Below, one piece after another: positions 49,077-58,438 of a stretch of 61,421 bases of DNA. How positions within the stretch are numbered: the stretch's first letter is position 1; each line of letters opens with the position of its first letter. The translations under genes were made by a program, and so were the position numbers. The notes under the pieces are model-generated. The model saw nothing but the letters and a program-made list of their open reading frames with translations. It searched no databases and had not been told where the DNA came from. This stretch comes from Bacillota bacterium (lineage in GTDB: Bacteria; Bacillota; Bacilli; ZCTH02-B2): contig PKQY01000006.1 of assembly GCA_017577895.1 (NCBI GenBank), positions 1 to 61,421 of the forward strand, read 5' to 3'.

Positions 49077-49832
49077 ATGCGCCTTGCAGGGAAAGTGGCC
49101 ATCCTCACCGGCGGTGCCAGTGGCATCGGACGGGCGACGGCGCTCCGTTTTGCGGCGGAAGGGGCCAAGGTGGCCGTGGCCGATATCGATGTCGCCGGAG
49201 GCGAGGCGACGGTACGGATGGTGCAGGAGGCGGGGGGAGATGCGTTTTTCGTGCCGACGGACACGGCCGAATATGACGCCGTGGCGGCGCTGGTGGAAAC
49301 AACCGTCTCCCGCTACGGCCAGTTGGACGTGATGTTCAACAACGCGGGCATCGGCAACGTCCGGGCTTCGGTTTTGGAGTTGCCCATCGAGGAATACCAC
49401 CGCACCGTAGCGGTCAACCAACACGGGGTTTTTTACGGCATCAAAGCGGCGGCGCAGGCGATGAAAGATCGGGGCGGCGTCATCATCAACACCGCTTCCG
49501 TGTACGCCTTTTTGGCCGATCGAAAGCATTTGCCGTACCACGCCAGCAAGGCGGCGGTCGTCATGATGACGAAGGCGGCGGCCTTAGACTTGGCACCGTA
49601 CAACATTCGGGTCGTGGCCATTGCTCCGGGGCTCATTGAAACCGGTATCGTTGAAGAATGGAAGGCCCATCCGGACATTTGGCAAAAAGTGCAACAGGGG
49701 CAAATGCGGCGGCGGGCCGGAACCCCGGAAGAAGTGGCCAACGTCGTGACGTTTTTAGCCAGCGATGAAGCCAGCTTCGTCAACGGCAGCGTCGTGTTCG
49801 TCGATGACGGGGCGGCGGCGTTTAAGCGGTGA
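49077..49832 (+). CDS. SDR family oxidoreductase (2)
   Basis: 251 residues. TGGASGIG (about 12-19), DIDVAGG after the second strand with an acidic residue that favours NAD(H), NNAGIGN, Tyr154 and Lys158 (YHASK), and NGSVVFVDDGA at the end. Dehydrogenase for a secondary alcohol or hydroxy acid. AGGAGGAG precedes the ATG. The 143-nt gap before it holds no promoter I could recognise. Confidence 0.85.
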   Translation: MRLAGKVAILTGGASGIGRATALRFAAEGAKVAVADIDVAGGEATVRMVQEAGGDAFFVPTDTAEYDAVAALVETTVSRYGQLDVMFNNAGIGNVRASVLELPIEEYHRTVAVNQHGVFYGIKAAAQAMKDRGGVIINTASVYAFLADRKHLPYHASKAAVVMMTKAAALDLAPYNIRVVAIAPGLIETGIVEEWKAHPDIWQKVQQGQMRRRAGTPEEVANVVTFLASDEASFVNGSVVFVDDGAAAFKR

Positions 49833-49857
49833 TGGTGAGGAATGAAGGGAGAGGGGG

Positions 49858-51537
49858 ATGGGCTTGCGGGGCAGAGATGTGGTGCTCCAGGCATTCCGTG
49901 AATACGGCGTCCGGTACATCTTCGGCAACCCGGGCACGACCGAACTGCCGCTTTTGGACGGCTTGTTCCACTTTCCGGACATGGAGTATGTGATGGCGCT
50001 GCACGAGGACATCGCGGTGGGCATGGCCCTCGGGTACGCCCAGGCCAGCGGCCGGCCGGGGGTGGTCAACTTGCACGTGGCGCCCGGTGTGGCCCATGGT
50101 TTAGGAAATTTGTACGAAGCGTGGCGCAGTCACGTTCCCCTGGTGGTGACCGCCGGCCAGCACGACTTGCGCCTGTCGGTGCAGGAACCGGGATTGGCCG
50201 GCAACCTCCTGTCCATGGTCCGGGATGTGACCAAGTGGTGCTGGGAAGTGACGCGGGTGGAAGAGCTGCCCATCGTCATGCAACGGGCGTTTAAAGAAGC
50301 GTTGACCCACCCGCAGGGGCCGGTATTCGTCTCCTTGCCCGTGGACGTCATGTGGCAGGAGACCGACCGCCGGCCCTTGCCTCTGACAACGATTCGGCAG
50401 GAACATTACGCCGATCCGCAAGCCGTCGACCTGGCGGCCCGTATGATTTTGCAGGCCGCCAAACCGGTCCTCATCGTCGGAGACCGGGTCGGGCAGACGG
50501 GAGCGGTGGAGGCGGCGGTCCGGTTGGCTGAGCTCACCGGGATGCCGGTTTATCAGGAGCCCATGAGCGCCCGGCTGAATTTCCCGGCCGCTCACCCCTC
50601 GTTTGCCGGCCAACTGCCGCCCAACGGCCCCCAAATTGCGGCGGCGATGGCCGATGCCGATTTGGTCTTGTGGGTCGGCGTGATGAACCAAGCGCCGCTC
50701 TTATATTACCCACAGGCCTTGGTTCCTCCGTCGACTCCGCTGATTGCCGTTGATCTCGATGCCCGGCAGTTGGGGAAAAACGGGCATGCGGCGTTGGCCA
50801 TTTTGGGCCATCCGGGAGCGGTCATGGACCGATGGGCGGAAGCGATTGAGAAACTGGCTACGCCGGAGGATCGAGCCCGTTTTGCGGAAAGGCAAGGGCA
50901 GCTGCGGGAGAAAAAGGCGCAGTTTGAGGCGCGGAAAGAGGCGGAATTGGCCCGGGCGAGCCGTCAAGCCCCCCTCTCGCCGGCGGTGGTCATGGCCGCC
51001 TTGAACCGATATGTTGACGAGCGGTTCATCTTGGTGGAAGAAGCGGTGACGTCCAGCTGGTTTGTGCATCGGTACGTGTATGTCAACCGGCCGGGCAGCC
51101 GATTTGCGCTCAAAGGCGGCGGTTTGGGGTACGGGTTGGCGGCCGCATTAGGGGTGCAACTGGCCCGGCCCGACGAACGGGTGGTGGCCGTCGTCGGCGA
51201 CGGTTCGGCCCTGTATTACATTCAAGCGTTGTGGAATGCCGCCCGCTGGCAGCTGCCGGTCATTTTCCTCATCGTCAACAACACGAGTTACATGATTTTG
51301 AAGGGCGGGATGCTGGCCATCCGGGGAGAGGCGGCCAAAAACCAGTTCTTCCCCGGCATGGATCTGGAGGGGCCCGCCGTCGATTTCGTGCAGGCGGCCC
51401 GCGCCTTTGGCGTGGAGGCCTGCCGCGTGGAGGATGAAGCTCAATTGCTGGCGGCCTTGGAGGAAGCGTTTCGAGAGCGGAAGCCGTATTTGTTGGACGT
51501 TTGCATCGACCGGACGCCCCGGCCGGTGTTGATGTAA
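49858..51537 (+). CDS. ThDP-dependent enzyme, benzoylformate decarboxylase-like
   Basis: 559 residues. Three-domain ThDP fold: N-terminal PYR domain with GNPGTTE (23-29), Glu50 for cofactor activation (ALHED) and His73 (NLHVAPG); a central Rossmann domain; C-terminal PP domain with GGGLGYGLAAALGVQL and the Mg-ThDP motif GDGS (about 447) to NN. The layout and these segments recall benzoylformate decarboxylase, in which a Ser stands where Thr27 is and a further active-site His occurs that I do not find here. Decarboxylase, carboligase or ring-cleaving hydrolase (as cyclohexane-1,2-dione hydrolase) are all possible. GGGAGAGGGGG precedes the ATG; third SDR and thiolase follow. Confidence 0.75.
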   Translation: MGLRGRDVVLQAFREYGVRYIFGNPGTTELPLLDGLFHFPDMEYVMALHEDIAVGMALGYAQASGRPGVVNLHVAPGVAHGLGNLYEAWRSHVPLVVTAGQHDLRLSVQEPGLAGNLLSMVRDVTKWCWEVTRVEELPIVMQRAFKEALTHPQGPVFVSLPVDVMWQETDRRPLPLTTIRQEHYADPQAVDLAARMILQAAKPVLIVGDRVGQTGAVEAAVRLAELTGMPVYQEPMSARLNFPAAHPSFAGQLPPNGPQIAAAMADADLVLWVGVMNQAPLLYYPQALVPPSTPLIAVDLDARQLGKNGHAALAILGHPGAVMDRWAEAIEKLATPEDRARFAERQGQLREKKAQFEARKEAELARASRQAPLSPAVVMAALNRYVDERFILVEEAVTSSWFVHRYVYVNRPGSRFALKGGGLGYGLAAALGVQLARPDERVVAVVGDGSALYYIQALWNAARWQLPVIFLIVNNTSYMILKGGMLAIRGEAAKNQFFPGMDLEGPAVDFVQAARAFGVEACRVEDEAQLLAALEEAFRERKPYLLDVCIDRTPRPVLM

Positions 51538-51650
51538 AGGTTCGGGAGCGCCTTTGGCACAACGGCATTTGAAGATCGTGAACGTGTTCGATAAACAAGT
51601 TGACGAACTTGGACTGAACATGAACTTGGTATGGAAAGGAATGGGCAAAC

Positions 51651-52433
51651 ATGGCAGGGAAACACATTCGGGAATTGTTTGACTTGACGGGGAAGACGGC
51701 CATCGTCACCGGCGGCGGCCGGGGATTGGGTGAGCAGATGGCCCATGCGTTGGTGGAAGCGGGACTGAGCAACATCGTCCTCTGTTCCCGACGGGTGGAA
51801 AATTGTGAAAGCGTCGCGGCGGCCTTGCGGGAAAAGGGGGCGAATGCCGACGCACTGGCCTGCAACGTGGCCGATGCCAACGACGTGGAGAACGTCGTGC
51901 GGTACACGTTGGACAAATACGGCCAAATCCACATCTTGATTAACAACAGCGGCATCGCCTGGGGTGCCGATGTGTTGGAGATGCCGGAAGAAAAATGGGA
52001 TCTCGTGTTTGACGTCAATGTCAAAGGGACGTTTCTCATGTCTAGGGCCGTGGGCCGGTCCATGATCGAGCACCGGTACGGCAAAATCATCAACATCGCC
52101 TCGGTGGCGGGCTTGAGAGGGGAACCGCCGCAAATTTTAAACGCCATCGGATACAGCGCCAGCAAAGGGGCGGTCATCGCGTTCACCAGGGACTTGGCGA
52201 AAAAGTGGGCGCCGTACAACATTACCGTGAACGCCATTGCGCCCGGCTTCTTTCCGACGAGAATGACCCGCGGAGTACTGGACAAGGCCGGTGAACTCAT
52301 CAAAATGCTTTCACCGATGCGCCGCATCGGCAACGAGGACGACTTGAAAGGAGTGACGGTGTTGTTGGCGTCCGATGCCTCCAGTTTCATTACCGGCACC
52401 GTCATCCCCGTGGACGGCGGCGCCAGCGCGTAA
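51651..52433 (+). CDS. SDR family oxidoreductase (3)
   Basis: 260 residues. TGGGRGLG (about 17-24), NNSGIAWG in place of the usual NNAG, INIASVAGL, Tyr168 and Lys172 (YSASK), and PVDGGASA at the end. Resembles gluconate 5-dehydrogenase/FabG-like enzymes. GGAAAGGAA precedes the ATG. Fourth dehydrogenase-type step of the operon together with genes at 48169 and 49077; substrate unknown. Confidence 0.85.
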   Translation: MAGKHIRELFDLTGKTAIVTGGGRGLGEQMAHALVEAGLSNIVLCSRRVENCESVAAALREKGANADALACNVADANDVENVVRYTLDKYGQIHILINNSGIAWGADVLEMPEEKWDLVFDVNVKGTFLMSRAVGRSMIEHRYGKIINIASVAGLRGEPPQILNAIGYSASKGAVIAFTRDLAKKWAPYNITVNAIAPGFFPTRMTRGVLDKAGELIKMLSPMRRIGNEDDLKGVTVLLASDASSFITGTVIPVDGGASA

Positions 52434-52521
52434 CACGGGACAGCGGTGCCGTCGTCAGCCATGAATGCGTTAGGGTTTTGCACGAGACCAGTTACAAAGT
52501 GACGAATGGGAGGAATCATCG

Positions 52522-53685
52522 ATGCGTGAAGCGGTCATCGTTTCGGCGGTCCGGACGCCCATTGCCCGGGCCGGCGGCGCGCTGAAAGACTTGCCGCCCC
52601 ACGTCTATGGTGCGGAAGTGGTGAAAGAAGCGATCCGGCGGGCCAACATCGACCCGCAAGAGATCGACGACGTCATCATGGGCAACGTCTTGGCCGGCGG
52701 CGGGAACGTGGCGCGGCTCACCGCTTTGGAAGCGGGCCTGCCGTTGGACATTCCGGGCATCACCATTGACCGCCAATGCGGTTCGGGGATGAACGCGGTG
52801 GCACTGGCCGCCCAGGCGGTTCAAGCGGGCACCGGTGACATTTTTGTCGCCGGCGGGACGGAAAGCATGACCCGGGCGCCGTATTTGATGGAACCGCCGT
52901 CCAAAGCCTTTGACCGGACGCCGCCCCGGTTCATCCAGCGGCAGTTGTCGCCCGAGCGAATCGGCAATCCGACCATGGGCATCACGGCCGAAAATTTGGC
53001 GGTAAAATACGGTATTTCCCGGGAAGAACAAGACCGGTACGCCCTGCGGAGCCAACAGCGGATGGCCCAGGCCATGCGGGAAGGCCGGTTCCGGGAGCAG
53101 ATCATCCCCATCCAAGTACCGCAGCGCAAAGGCGATCCGATCTGGTTTGATACTGACGAGCATCCTCGTCCGGAGACGACGCTGGAAGCGTTGGCCAAGC
53201 TGCCGCCGGCGTTTAAACCGGACGGCACGGTGACGGCCGGCAACGCGTCCGGTGTCAATGACGGGGCCAGCGCCCTCGTGGTCATGGAACGGAAACTGGC
53301 GGAGCGGCGCGGGTTGGACATATTGGCCACGGTTCGCACCTACGCCGTGGCCGGTGTGGATCCGAACATCATGGGCATCGGCCCGGTGCCGGCGGTGCAA
53401 AAGTTGTTGAAGAAAACCGGATTGACCCTAGACGACATCGACTTGATCGAATTGAACGAAGCGTTTGCTGTGCAGGTGCTCGCCTGTGATCGGGAATTGC
53501 ACCTCGATTGGGACAAAGTGAACGTCAACGGCGGCGCCATCGCTCACGGCCACCCCATCGCCGCCACCGGCGCCATCTTGACGACCAAACTCGTGTACGA
53601 AATGAAGCGGCGGAATGTCCGGCGCGGCATCGTGACGGCCTGCATCGGCGGCGGCCAAGGCATTGCCGTGTTGTTGGAACGGTGA
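52522..53685 (+). CDS. thiolase (acetyl-CoA C-acyltransferase)
   Basis: 387 residues. Catalytic Cys86 (DRQCGSGM), His344 in IAHGHPIAATGA and Cys374 in TACIGGGQG, so a degradative or biosynthetic-type thiolase with full active site. It cleaves a 3-ketoacyl-CoA with CoA. GGGAGGAA precedes the ATG. Last gene of the operon, closed by a strong terminator, which supports a pathway ending in acetyl-CoA plus a shortened acyl-CoA. Confidence 0.93.
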   Translation: MREAVIVSAVRTPIARAGGALKDLPPHVYGAEVVKEAIRRANIDPQEIDDVIMGNVLAGGGNVARLTALEAGLPLDIPGITIDRQCGSGMNAVALAAQAVQAGTGDIFVAGGTESMTRAPYLMEPPSKAFDRTPPRFIQRQLSPERIGNPTMGITAENLAVKYGISREEQDRYALRSQQRMAQAMREGRFREQIIPIQVPQRKGDPIWFDTDEHPRPETTLEALAKLPPAFKPDGTVTAGNASGVNDGASALVVMERKLAERRGLDILATVRTYAVAGVDPNIMGIGPVPAVQKLLKKTGLTLDDIDLIELNEAFAVQVLACDRELHLDWDKVNVNGGAIAHGHPIAATGAILTTKLVYEMKRRNVRRGIVTACIGGGQGIAVLLER

Positions 53686-53700
53686 ATGACCGACCTACTT

Positions 53701-53742
53701 ACAGCTCTTCGGTTTACGCCGAAGGGCTGTGTTTTTTTTTTT
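53701..53742 (+). terminator. terminator of the catabolic operon
   Basis: ACAGC/GCTGT and CTTCGG/CCGAAG pair between 53701 and 53730, then G and eleven T. Confidence 0.93.
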
Positions 53743-54178
53743 GTCGCTGGACGCGGTTCGGTAGAAGCTCGGCTCCCCACCAATTGCTAAGCGCCAGCGA
53801 AAAGATGGCGCTCCCGAGGCAGGTCATGGACAGACCGTGGGGAAGGCCCATGAACCAGTAACCGAGGACCGGCCCTGCGCTTCTGGGTAATCAATGGGCA
53901 GCACGATCTACAACATGGAGTCCGTTCTACAACATGGAGCCAACAGACACAGGGCCGTGACGAGGGCGACGGTGGCTGCCGGCTTGCGCGGATTTCGTTT
54001 TTGCAACGGGCTTCCCCTCCCCCGATGTTCACGTTGATGTGAATCATCATACCGTTTTGACGTTCCGAGGTCGAGGGCCTGATGCTTCCCTTGTTCGGGC
54101 GGCATTTTTGGTGTAGCTTACAGATGAAGAGCGACGTTCGGGCAAACGATTTTGCGGCAAGGAGATGGAGGGACAAAC
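53743..54178. other. non-coding stretch with short direct repeat
   Basis: About 435 bp without a convincing gene. TCTACAACATGGAG occurs at 53907-53920 and again at 53926-53939. On the minus strand around 53770-53880 one frame gives a short hydrophobic run (GYWFMGLPHGLSMTCLGS), interrupted upstream by stops, which may be the remnant of a small membrane protein gene. A promoter for the methyltransferase is expected near 54060-54120 but was not identified. Confidence 0.4.
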
Positions 54179-55552
54179 ATGCAACAAGCGGCGCCGGTGG
54201 CAAAAAATGACATTGTCGAGACGGACATTACCGGTCTGACCCACGAAGGGCATGGCGTTGGACGGGTCGACGGCTTTGCGTTGTTTATTCCCGGTGCCTT
54301 GCCGGGGGAACGGGTGCGGGTGAAAGTGGTCAAAGTCAAAAAGCAATACGGTTACGGGAAATTGTTGGACATTTTGTCCGCCAGCCCTTACCGCACGGAA
54401 CCGGCTTGTCCCGTCTATGCCCGCTGCGGCGGCTGCCAGTGGCAACATCTCGATTACGCCGAACAGTTGCAATGGAAGCGGCAACAAGTCGTGGACGCCC
54501 TGGCGCGCATTGGCGGGTTGTCATCGGTGCCGGTGCATCCCACCATCGGCATGGCCCATCCTTGGCAATACCGCAACAAGGCCCAGGTGCCCGTGGGTCT
54601 TGCGGACGGCCGGGTCGTGACGGGATTTTACGCCCCTCGCAGCCATCGCGTCATTCCGATGGAGCGATGCGGCATCCAACATCCGGCCGCGGAGAAAGTG
54701 CTTCGTGCCGTCCGGGAATGGGCCCAACGGTGGCGTATTGCCGTCTACGATGAGGAACGGCATGCGGGGCTGCTGCGTCACGTGGTGGTCAAAACCGGCT
54801 TTGCCACCGGCGAAGTGATGGCCATTCTCGTCACCAACGGGGAACGGGTGCCCCATGTCCAAGATTTGATCGCCCGCCTGCGGCGAGCGGTGCCGGGATT
54901 GGTCAGTGTGATCCAGAACATCCAAACGGAACGAACCAACGTCATTTTTGGGGAACGCAGCCGGGTGTTGTGGGGAAGGGACGTCATTTACGACAGAATC
55001 GGCGACATCCGGTTTGCCATTTCCGCCCGTTCTTTTTACCAGGTGAACCCGTTGCAGACCGAAGTGTTGTACGCCAAGGCCGTGGAGTACGCCGGGCTGA
55101 CGGGGCGGGAGACGGTCATCGACGCCTACTGCGGCGTCGGCACCATTTCGCTTTTTCTCGCCCGGCGGGCCCGACACGTCTACGGGGTGGAAGTGGTGCC
55201 GGAGGCGGTGGAGGACGCCCGGCGCAATGCGGCGCTCAACGGCATGGATAACGTCACGTTTGTCGCCGGGGAAGCGGAAACCGTGATTCCTCAGTGGGCG
55301 GAGGAAGGGATGCGGGCCGACGTCATCGTCGTCGACCCGCCGCGGAAAGGCTGCGATCCGCGGCTGTTGGACGCCATCTTGGCCATGTCGCCGCCGCGGG
55401 TGGTGTACGTCTCCTGCAATCCGGCCACGTTGGCGCGCGACTTGAAATATCTTGCGGAGAATGGTTACGAGGTGCAAGAAGTCCAGCCGGTGGACATGTT
55501 TCCGCAGACGGTGCATGTGGAATGCGTCACGTGGCTGACCAAAAATTTTTAA
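54179..55552 (+). CDS. 23S rRNA (uracil-C5)-methyltransferase, RlmCD/RlmD type
   Basis: 457 residues. N-terminal TRAM domain (DITGLTHEGHGVGRV), Fe-S cysteines in PVYARCGGCQW, and a Rossmann methyltransferase domain with DAYCGVGTISLFLA, VDPPRKGCD and the catalytic Cys413 in YVSCNPATLARDL. It adds a methyl group to uridines of 23S rRNA (or tRNA U54 in some relatives) using SAM. ATG 54179 follows GGAGGGA. Monocistronic. Confidence 0.93.
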   Translation: MQQAAPVAKNDIVETDITGLTHEGHGVGRVDGFALFIPGALPGERVRVKVVKVKKQYGYGKLLDILSASPYRTEPACPVYARCGGCQWQHLDYAEQLQWKRQQVVDALARIGGLSSVPVHPTIGMAHPWQYRNKAQVPVGLADGRVVTGFYAPRSHRVIPMERCGIQHPAAEKVLRAVREWAQRWRIAVYDEERHAGLLRHVVVKTGFATGEVMAILVTNGERVPHVQDLIARLRRAVPGLVSVIQNIQTERTNVIFGERSRVLWGRDVIYDRIGDIRFAISARSFYQVNPLQTEVLYAKAVEYAGLTGRETVIDAYCGVGTISLFLARRARHVYGVEVVPEAVEDARRNAALNGMDNVTFVAGEAETVIPQWAEEGMRADVIVVDPPRKGCDPRLLDAILAMSPPRVVYVSCNPATLARDLKYLAENGYEVQEVQPVDMFPQTVHVECVTWLTKNF

Positions 55553-55648
55553 ACTTAATCTGAGAAATCGAAAATTGTCTAAAGGATGTTTAACGAAAAT
55601 GTTGATGTGTTCGTCGAAGTTCATGTTTTTCGGGAGGGGATAAAATAG

Positions 55649-56020
55649 ATGGTCGAGCAAAGCATTTTGGAATGGACCCTTGTATCGGAGTGCGCCGTGC
55701 CGCAGGATGTTTATGAGTTGCTGGTGGACGGAGAAGTCGCTGTGGCGGCCTATAAAACGTTCCGGGATATGGCGGTATTTACGAACAAACGGTTGATTGT
55801 CCGGGACGCGCAAGGTTTGACCGGAAAAAAGGTGGAGATGTACTCGTTGCCTTATTCCTCGATTTACATGTGGTCCACGGAGAATGCCGGGAGGCTGTTG
55901 GACGTTAACGCCGAGGTCGAGTTGTGGACGAAGGCCGGCCATATCAAAATCAAGCTGCACAAAGACGTCGATATCCGCAAATTCGACAGGCTCATCGCCA
56001 ATGCATTGCTTGCGGATTAG
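55649..56020 (+). CDS. bacterial PH-domain protein (bPH_1)
   Basis: 123 residues with the PF08000 signature: AYKTFRDMAVFTNKRLIVRD, KKVEMYSLPYSSI and FDRLIANALL. A pleckstrin-homology-like fold, generally of unknown role, often membrane- or stress-linked. CGGGAGGGG precedes ATG 55649. Isolated between the methyltransferase and a DUF1848 gene. Confidence 0.83.
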   Translation: MVEQSILEWTLVSECAVPQDVYELLVDGEVAVAAYKTFRDMAVFTNKRLIVRDAQGLTGKKVEMYSLPYSSIYMWSTENAGRLLDVNAEVELWTKAGHIKIKLHKDVDIRKFDRLIANALLAD

Positions 56021-56169
56021 TCTGCATCGGCCGTTGCGGCCGATTCGCAGTGAAAATATCAATCAAAATGTAATGCAGGCATGTGATCGTTTGCCGCCAG
56101 AAATGAGGCCATACTTTCCTAGTAAAGAACCCGAATGGTCACCTTATTTCACCTAAAAGGATGAGCGAT

Positions 56170-57129
56170 ATGCATTTCATTTCCGCCAGCCGCAAGACGG
56201 ATATTCCGGCCTTTTACATGGAATGGTTCATGTACCGAATCGCCGAGGGAAAAGCGTATGTGTACAATGCCTATCGGCAAGAAGCCAAGGCGGTGTCCTT
56301 GGCTCCCGATCGAGTTGGGGCGATTGTGTTTTGGTCGAAAAATTATCGCCCTGCTTTGCCGTACTTAAAAAGGTTGAAAAAAATGGGTTATCGCATGTTT
56401 TTTCACTACACCATTACAGGCCAACCCCGGTTGACGGAGAAGCACGTGGCGGCCACGATTCAAAACATCAAGACCTTCAGAAACTTGGCGGAAATGTTTT
56501 CTCCCGAACAAATGCACTGGCGTTTCGATCCCATTTTTTATACCCAATCCATGGGGAAAATGTTTTATATTGAATCCTTTGAACGCATTGCTCAGGAACT
56601 GGCCGGTTATACCAAACGTTGTTCCATCAGCTTTGTTACGATGTATCCGAAGGTACGGAGGAAACTGTCGCGGGAGCTGCAAGAGGATTACCCCATGGAG
56701 GTGCCGTTGACGGAGCGGCTTAAATTGACCGCGGCGTTGCAAAAGATTGCGGCCCGCCATAGGATTCAGCTGTATTCCTGTTGTCAGGATGAGCTTTGCG
56801 CCGTCGAAGGCGTGAAGAAAGGAAGTTGCGTGGACGCACCCTACTTGAGCCGGTTATTTCGGATTCCGCAAATGTATCCGAAACGGCCGACCAGAGAATC
56901 GTGCGGTTGCTACGAGAGTTACGATATTGGATTTTATAACACCTGCCCCCATGGGTGTGTTTATTGTTACGCCAATGTGAGCCATGCCTCCGCGTTGCGA
57001 AATTACAAGATGCATCGCGCGGATGCGCCGTTGATTGTCGGGGATGTGAAAGGTGTGGTATTTAAGGATGCAGTTGATGGATTAGGGGAAAAGAACACAA
57101 GTGATCAGTTAAGTATGTTCAATGAATAA
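56170..57129 (+). CDS. DUF1848 family protein with radical-SAM-like cysteines
   Basis: 319 residues. Opens with ISASRKTDIPAF and contains FWSKN and HWRFDPIF, all typical of DUF1848. Near the C-terminus a CGC pair (Cys245, Cys247) and CPHGCVYC (Cys259, Cys263, Cys266) form a CxxxCxxC cluster like that of radical SAM enzymes, but at the wrong end of the chain. Function unknown; an iron-sulfur enzyme is likely. ATG 56170 is chosen because AAAAGG sits 9 nt upstream; the in-frame ATG at 56161 abuts it. Its surroundings are richer in A+T than the rest of the window. Confidence 0.82.
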   Translation: MHFISASRKTDIPAFYMEWFMYRIAEGKAYVYNAYRQEAKAVSLAPDRVGAIVFWSKNYRPALPYLKRLKKMGYRMFFHYTITGQPRLTEKHVAATIQNIKTFRNLAEMFSPEQMHWRFDPIFYTQSMGKMFYIESFERIAQELAGYTKRCSISFVTMYPKVRRKLSRELQEDYPMEVPLTERLKLTAALQKIAARHRIQLYSCCQDELCAVEGVKKGSCVDAPYLSRLFRIPQMYPKRPTRESCGCYESYDIGFYNTCPHGCVYCYANVSHASALRNYKMHRADAPLIVGDVKGVVFKDAVDGLGEKNTSDQLSMFNE

Positions 57130-57764
57130 AGTATGCCCCAACACTTATGCGGGCTTAACCTCGAAGACTCCCCGGGCAAGCATGTTTACCGTTATGTTAT
57201 TAGTGTAGTTTTACGAATGAAAAAAGCGAAAGCGTGAGCATAGAAGTTCCGCTTTCGCTTTTTTGTTTCCTTTCTGATTCCTGCCTCAAAAACTGATTCT
57301 TCTGATTCCCCCGCTTACCGATCATGATTTGTTCCACCGAATTCCTTTTTCCCGCAAGCGTGGCGATGTTGTGAAGGAGGAACTCGTCGCTACCCACGAT
57401 ATAGAACAGCCCATTCTTGTCTTCGGCCAGGCGGCGGACTTTTTCAGGATATTCTCGGCAGTTGTCGACTGGCCGTGAAGTTTTTGTCGGGTGCGGTTTT
57501 GAAAACATCGGGGAACAGGAACTGGCCCGATGATTCGATGTTCAACGAATACATGTGCCCATGTCCTCAGGGTTTTGAAAGTAGTCAAGAACGATGGACC
57601 GAAACGTGGCCCACGGCGGACAAGAGGTACACTTTTTTCCCGATTCGTTTGAGCGGCATGTTGTTGTGGGTTTTTTTAAAAAGGGCCGCCTGATATTAAA
57701 TTTGTTTTCCGTCACGCAGAAACGAGATGGAAAATCACGAACGAAACTTTTCCATGACAATTCA
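57130..57764. other. long intergenic region, possible gene remnants
   Basis: About 635 bp. After the terminator at 57221, a minus-strand frame (57264-57508) reads like protein (VRRLAEDKNGLFYIVGSDEF) but has no ribosome site, runs into the terminator hairpin and is not a family I know. Further on, 57510-57760 has only short frames. The stretch may be a decayed gene. Confidence 0.35.
57221..57266 (+). terminator. terminator after the DUF1848 gene
   Basis: AAAAAGCGAAAGCG (57221-57234) pairs with CGCTTTCGCTTTTT (57250-57263); T-run continues. Symmetric, so it may act on both strands. Confidence 0.88.
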
Positions 57765-57813
57765 TTGACAAAACCGTGTCCGCCTTGCTAATATATATAG
57801 GGGTATGGGTATA
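57765..57813 (+). promoter_or_regulatory. promoter and GGGGTAT operator of the sulfur operon
   Basis: TTGACA (57765-57770) and TAATAT (57789-57794), spacer 18 bp. Just downstream AGGGGTAT (57799-57806) is followed by GGGTAT (57807-57812) next to alternating AT, a CsoR/CstR-like half-site arrangement also present before the gene at 59189. Confidence 0.6.
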
Positions 57814-57847
57814 TTAATTCTGTTGCATTTGTCGAGGGAGGGGAGGC

Positions 57848-58420
57848 ATGCGTTTGATAAAAGCCGATGCGGTGTTGGACTGCCAGGGCCTGTCTTGTCC
57901 GATGCCGGTGATCAAAACCAAACAAGCACTGGATGCCCTCAAGCCCGGACAAGTGTTGGAAATTCGGGCCACCGATCGCGGAACGCTGGCGGACTTGCGC
58001 GCGTGGTCCAAAAACACCGGGCATCATTACTTGGGAACCATCGAAAACGGAACAATATTGGTCCATTACATCCGAAAGGCCGATCCGCACGAGCAGAAAC
58101 CGGAACAGCCCTATCCCCGCATCGTTCGCAATGAAGAACTAATGCAAAAGCTGGGTCGTGAGAAGGTCGTGGTTCTGGATGTGCGGGAACCGGCTGAATA
58201 TGCCTTTGGCCACATCCCCGGAGCCTTATCGATTCCGTTGGGACAATTGGAAGCGCGCTTGACGGAACTGAACTGTGACGATGACATTTACGTCATTTGC
58301 CGTAGCGGCAACCGCAGTGACTTGGCGGCGAAGTTCCTCGTCGAAAAAGGATACAAAAACGTCTGGAACGTCGTTCCCGGCATGTCGGCCTGGAACGGTC
58401 CCATCGAAAAATGGATTTAA
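57848..58420 (+). CDS. TusA-rhodanese fusion (YrkF/CstA-like)
   Basis: 190 residues. N-terminal TusA domain with the persulfide cysteine in LSCPMP (Cys17), then a rhodanese domain (about 90-190) with active-site Cys151 in ICRSGNRS and the DVREPAEYAFGHIPGA segment. It would receive and pass on sulfane sulfur. GAGGGAGGGGAGG lies close before ATG 57848. First gene of a set resembling B. subtilis yrkEFHIJ and S. aureus cst. Confidence 0.9.
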   Translation: MRLIKADAVLDCQGLSCPMPVIKTKQALDALKPGQVLEIRATDRGTLADLRAWSKNTGHHYLGTIENGTILVHYIRKADPHEQKPEQPYPRIVRNEELMQKLGREKVVVLDVREPAEYAFGHIPGALSIPLGQLEARLTELNCDDDIYVICRSGNRSDLAAKFLVEKGYKNVWNVVPGMSAWNGPIEKWI

Positions 58421-58438
58421 ACGAAAGGAGTGTGGATC

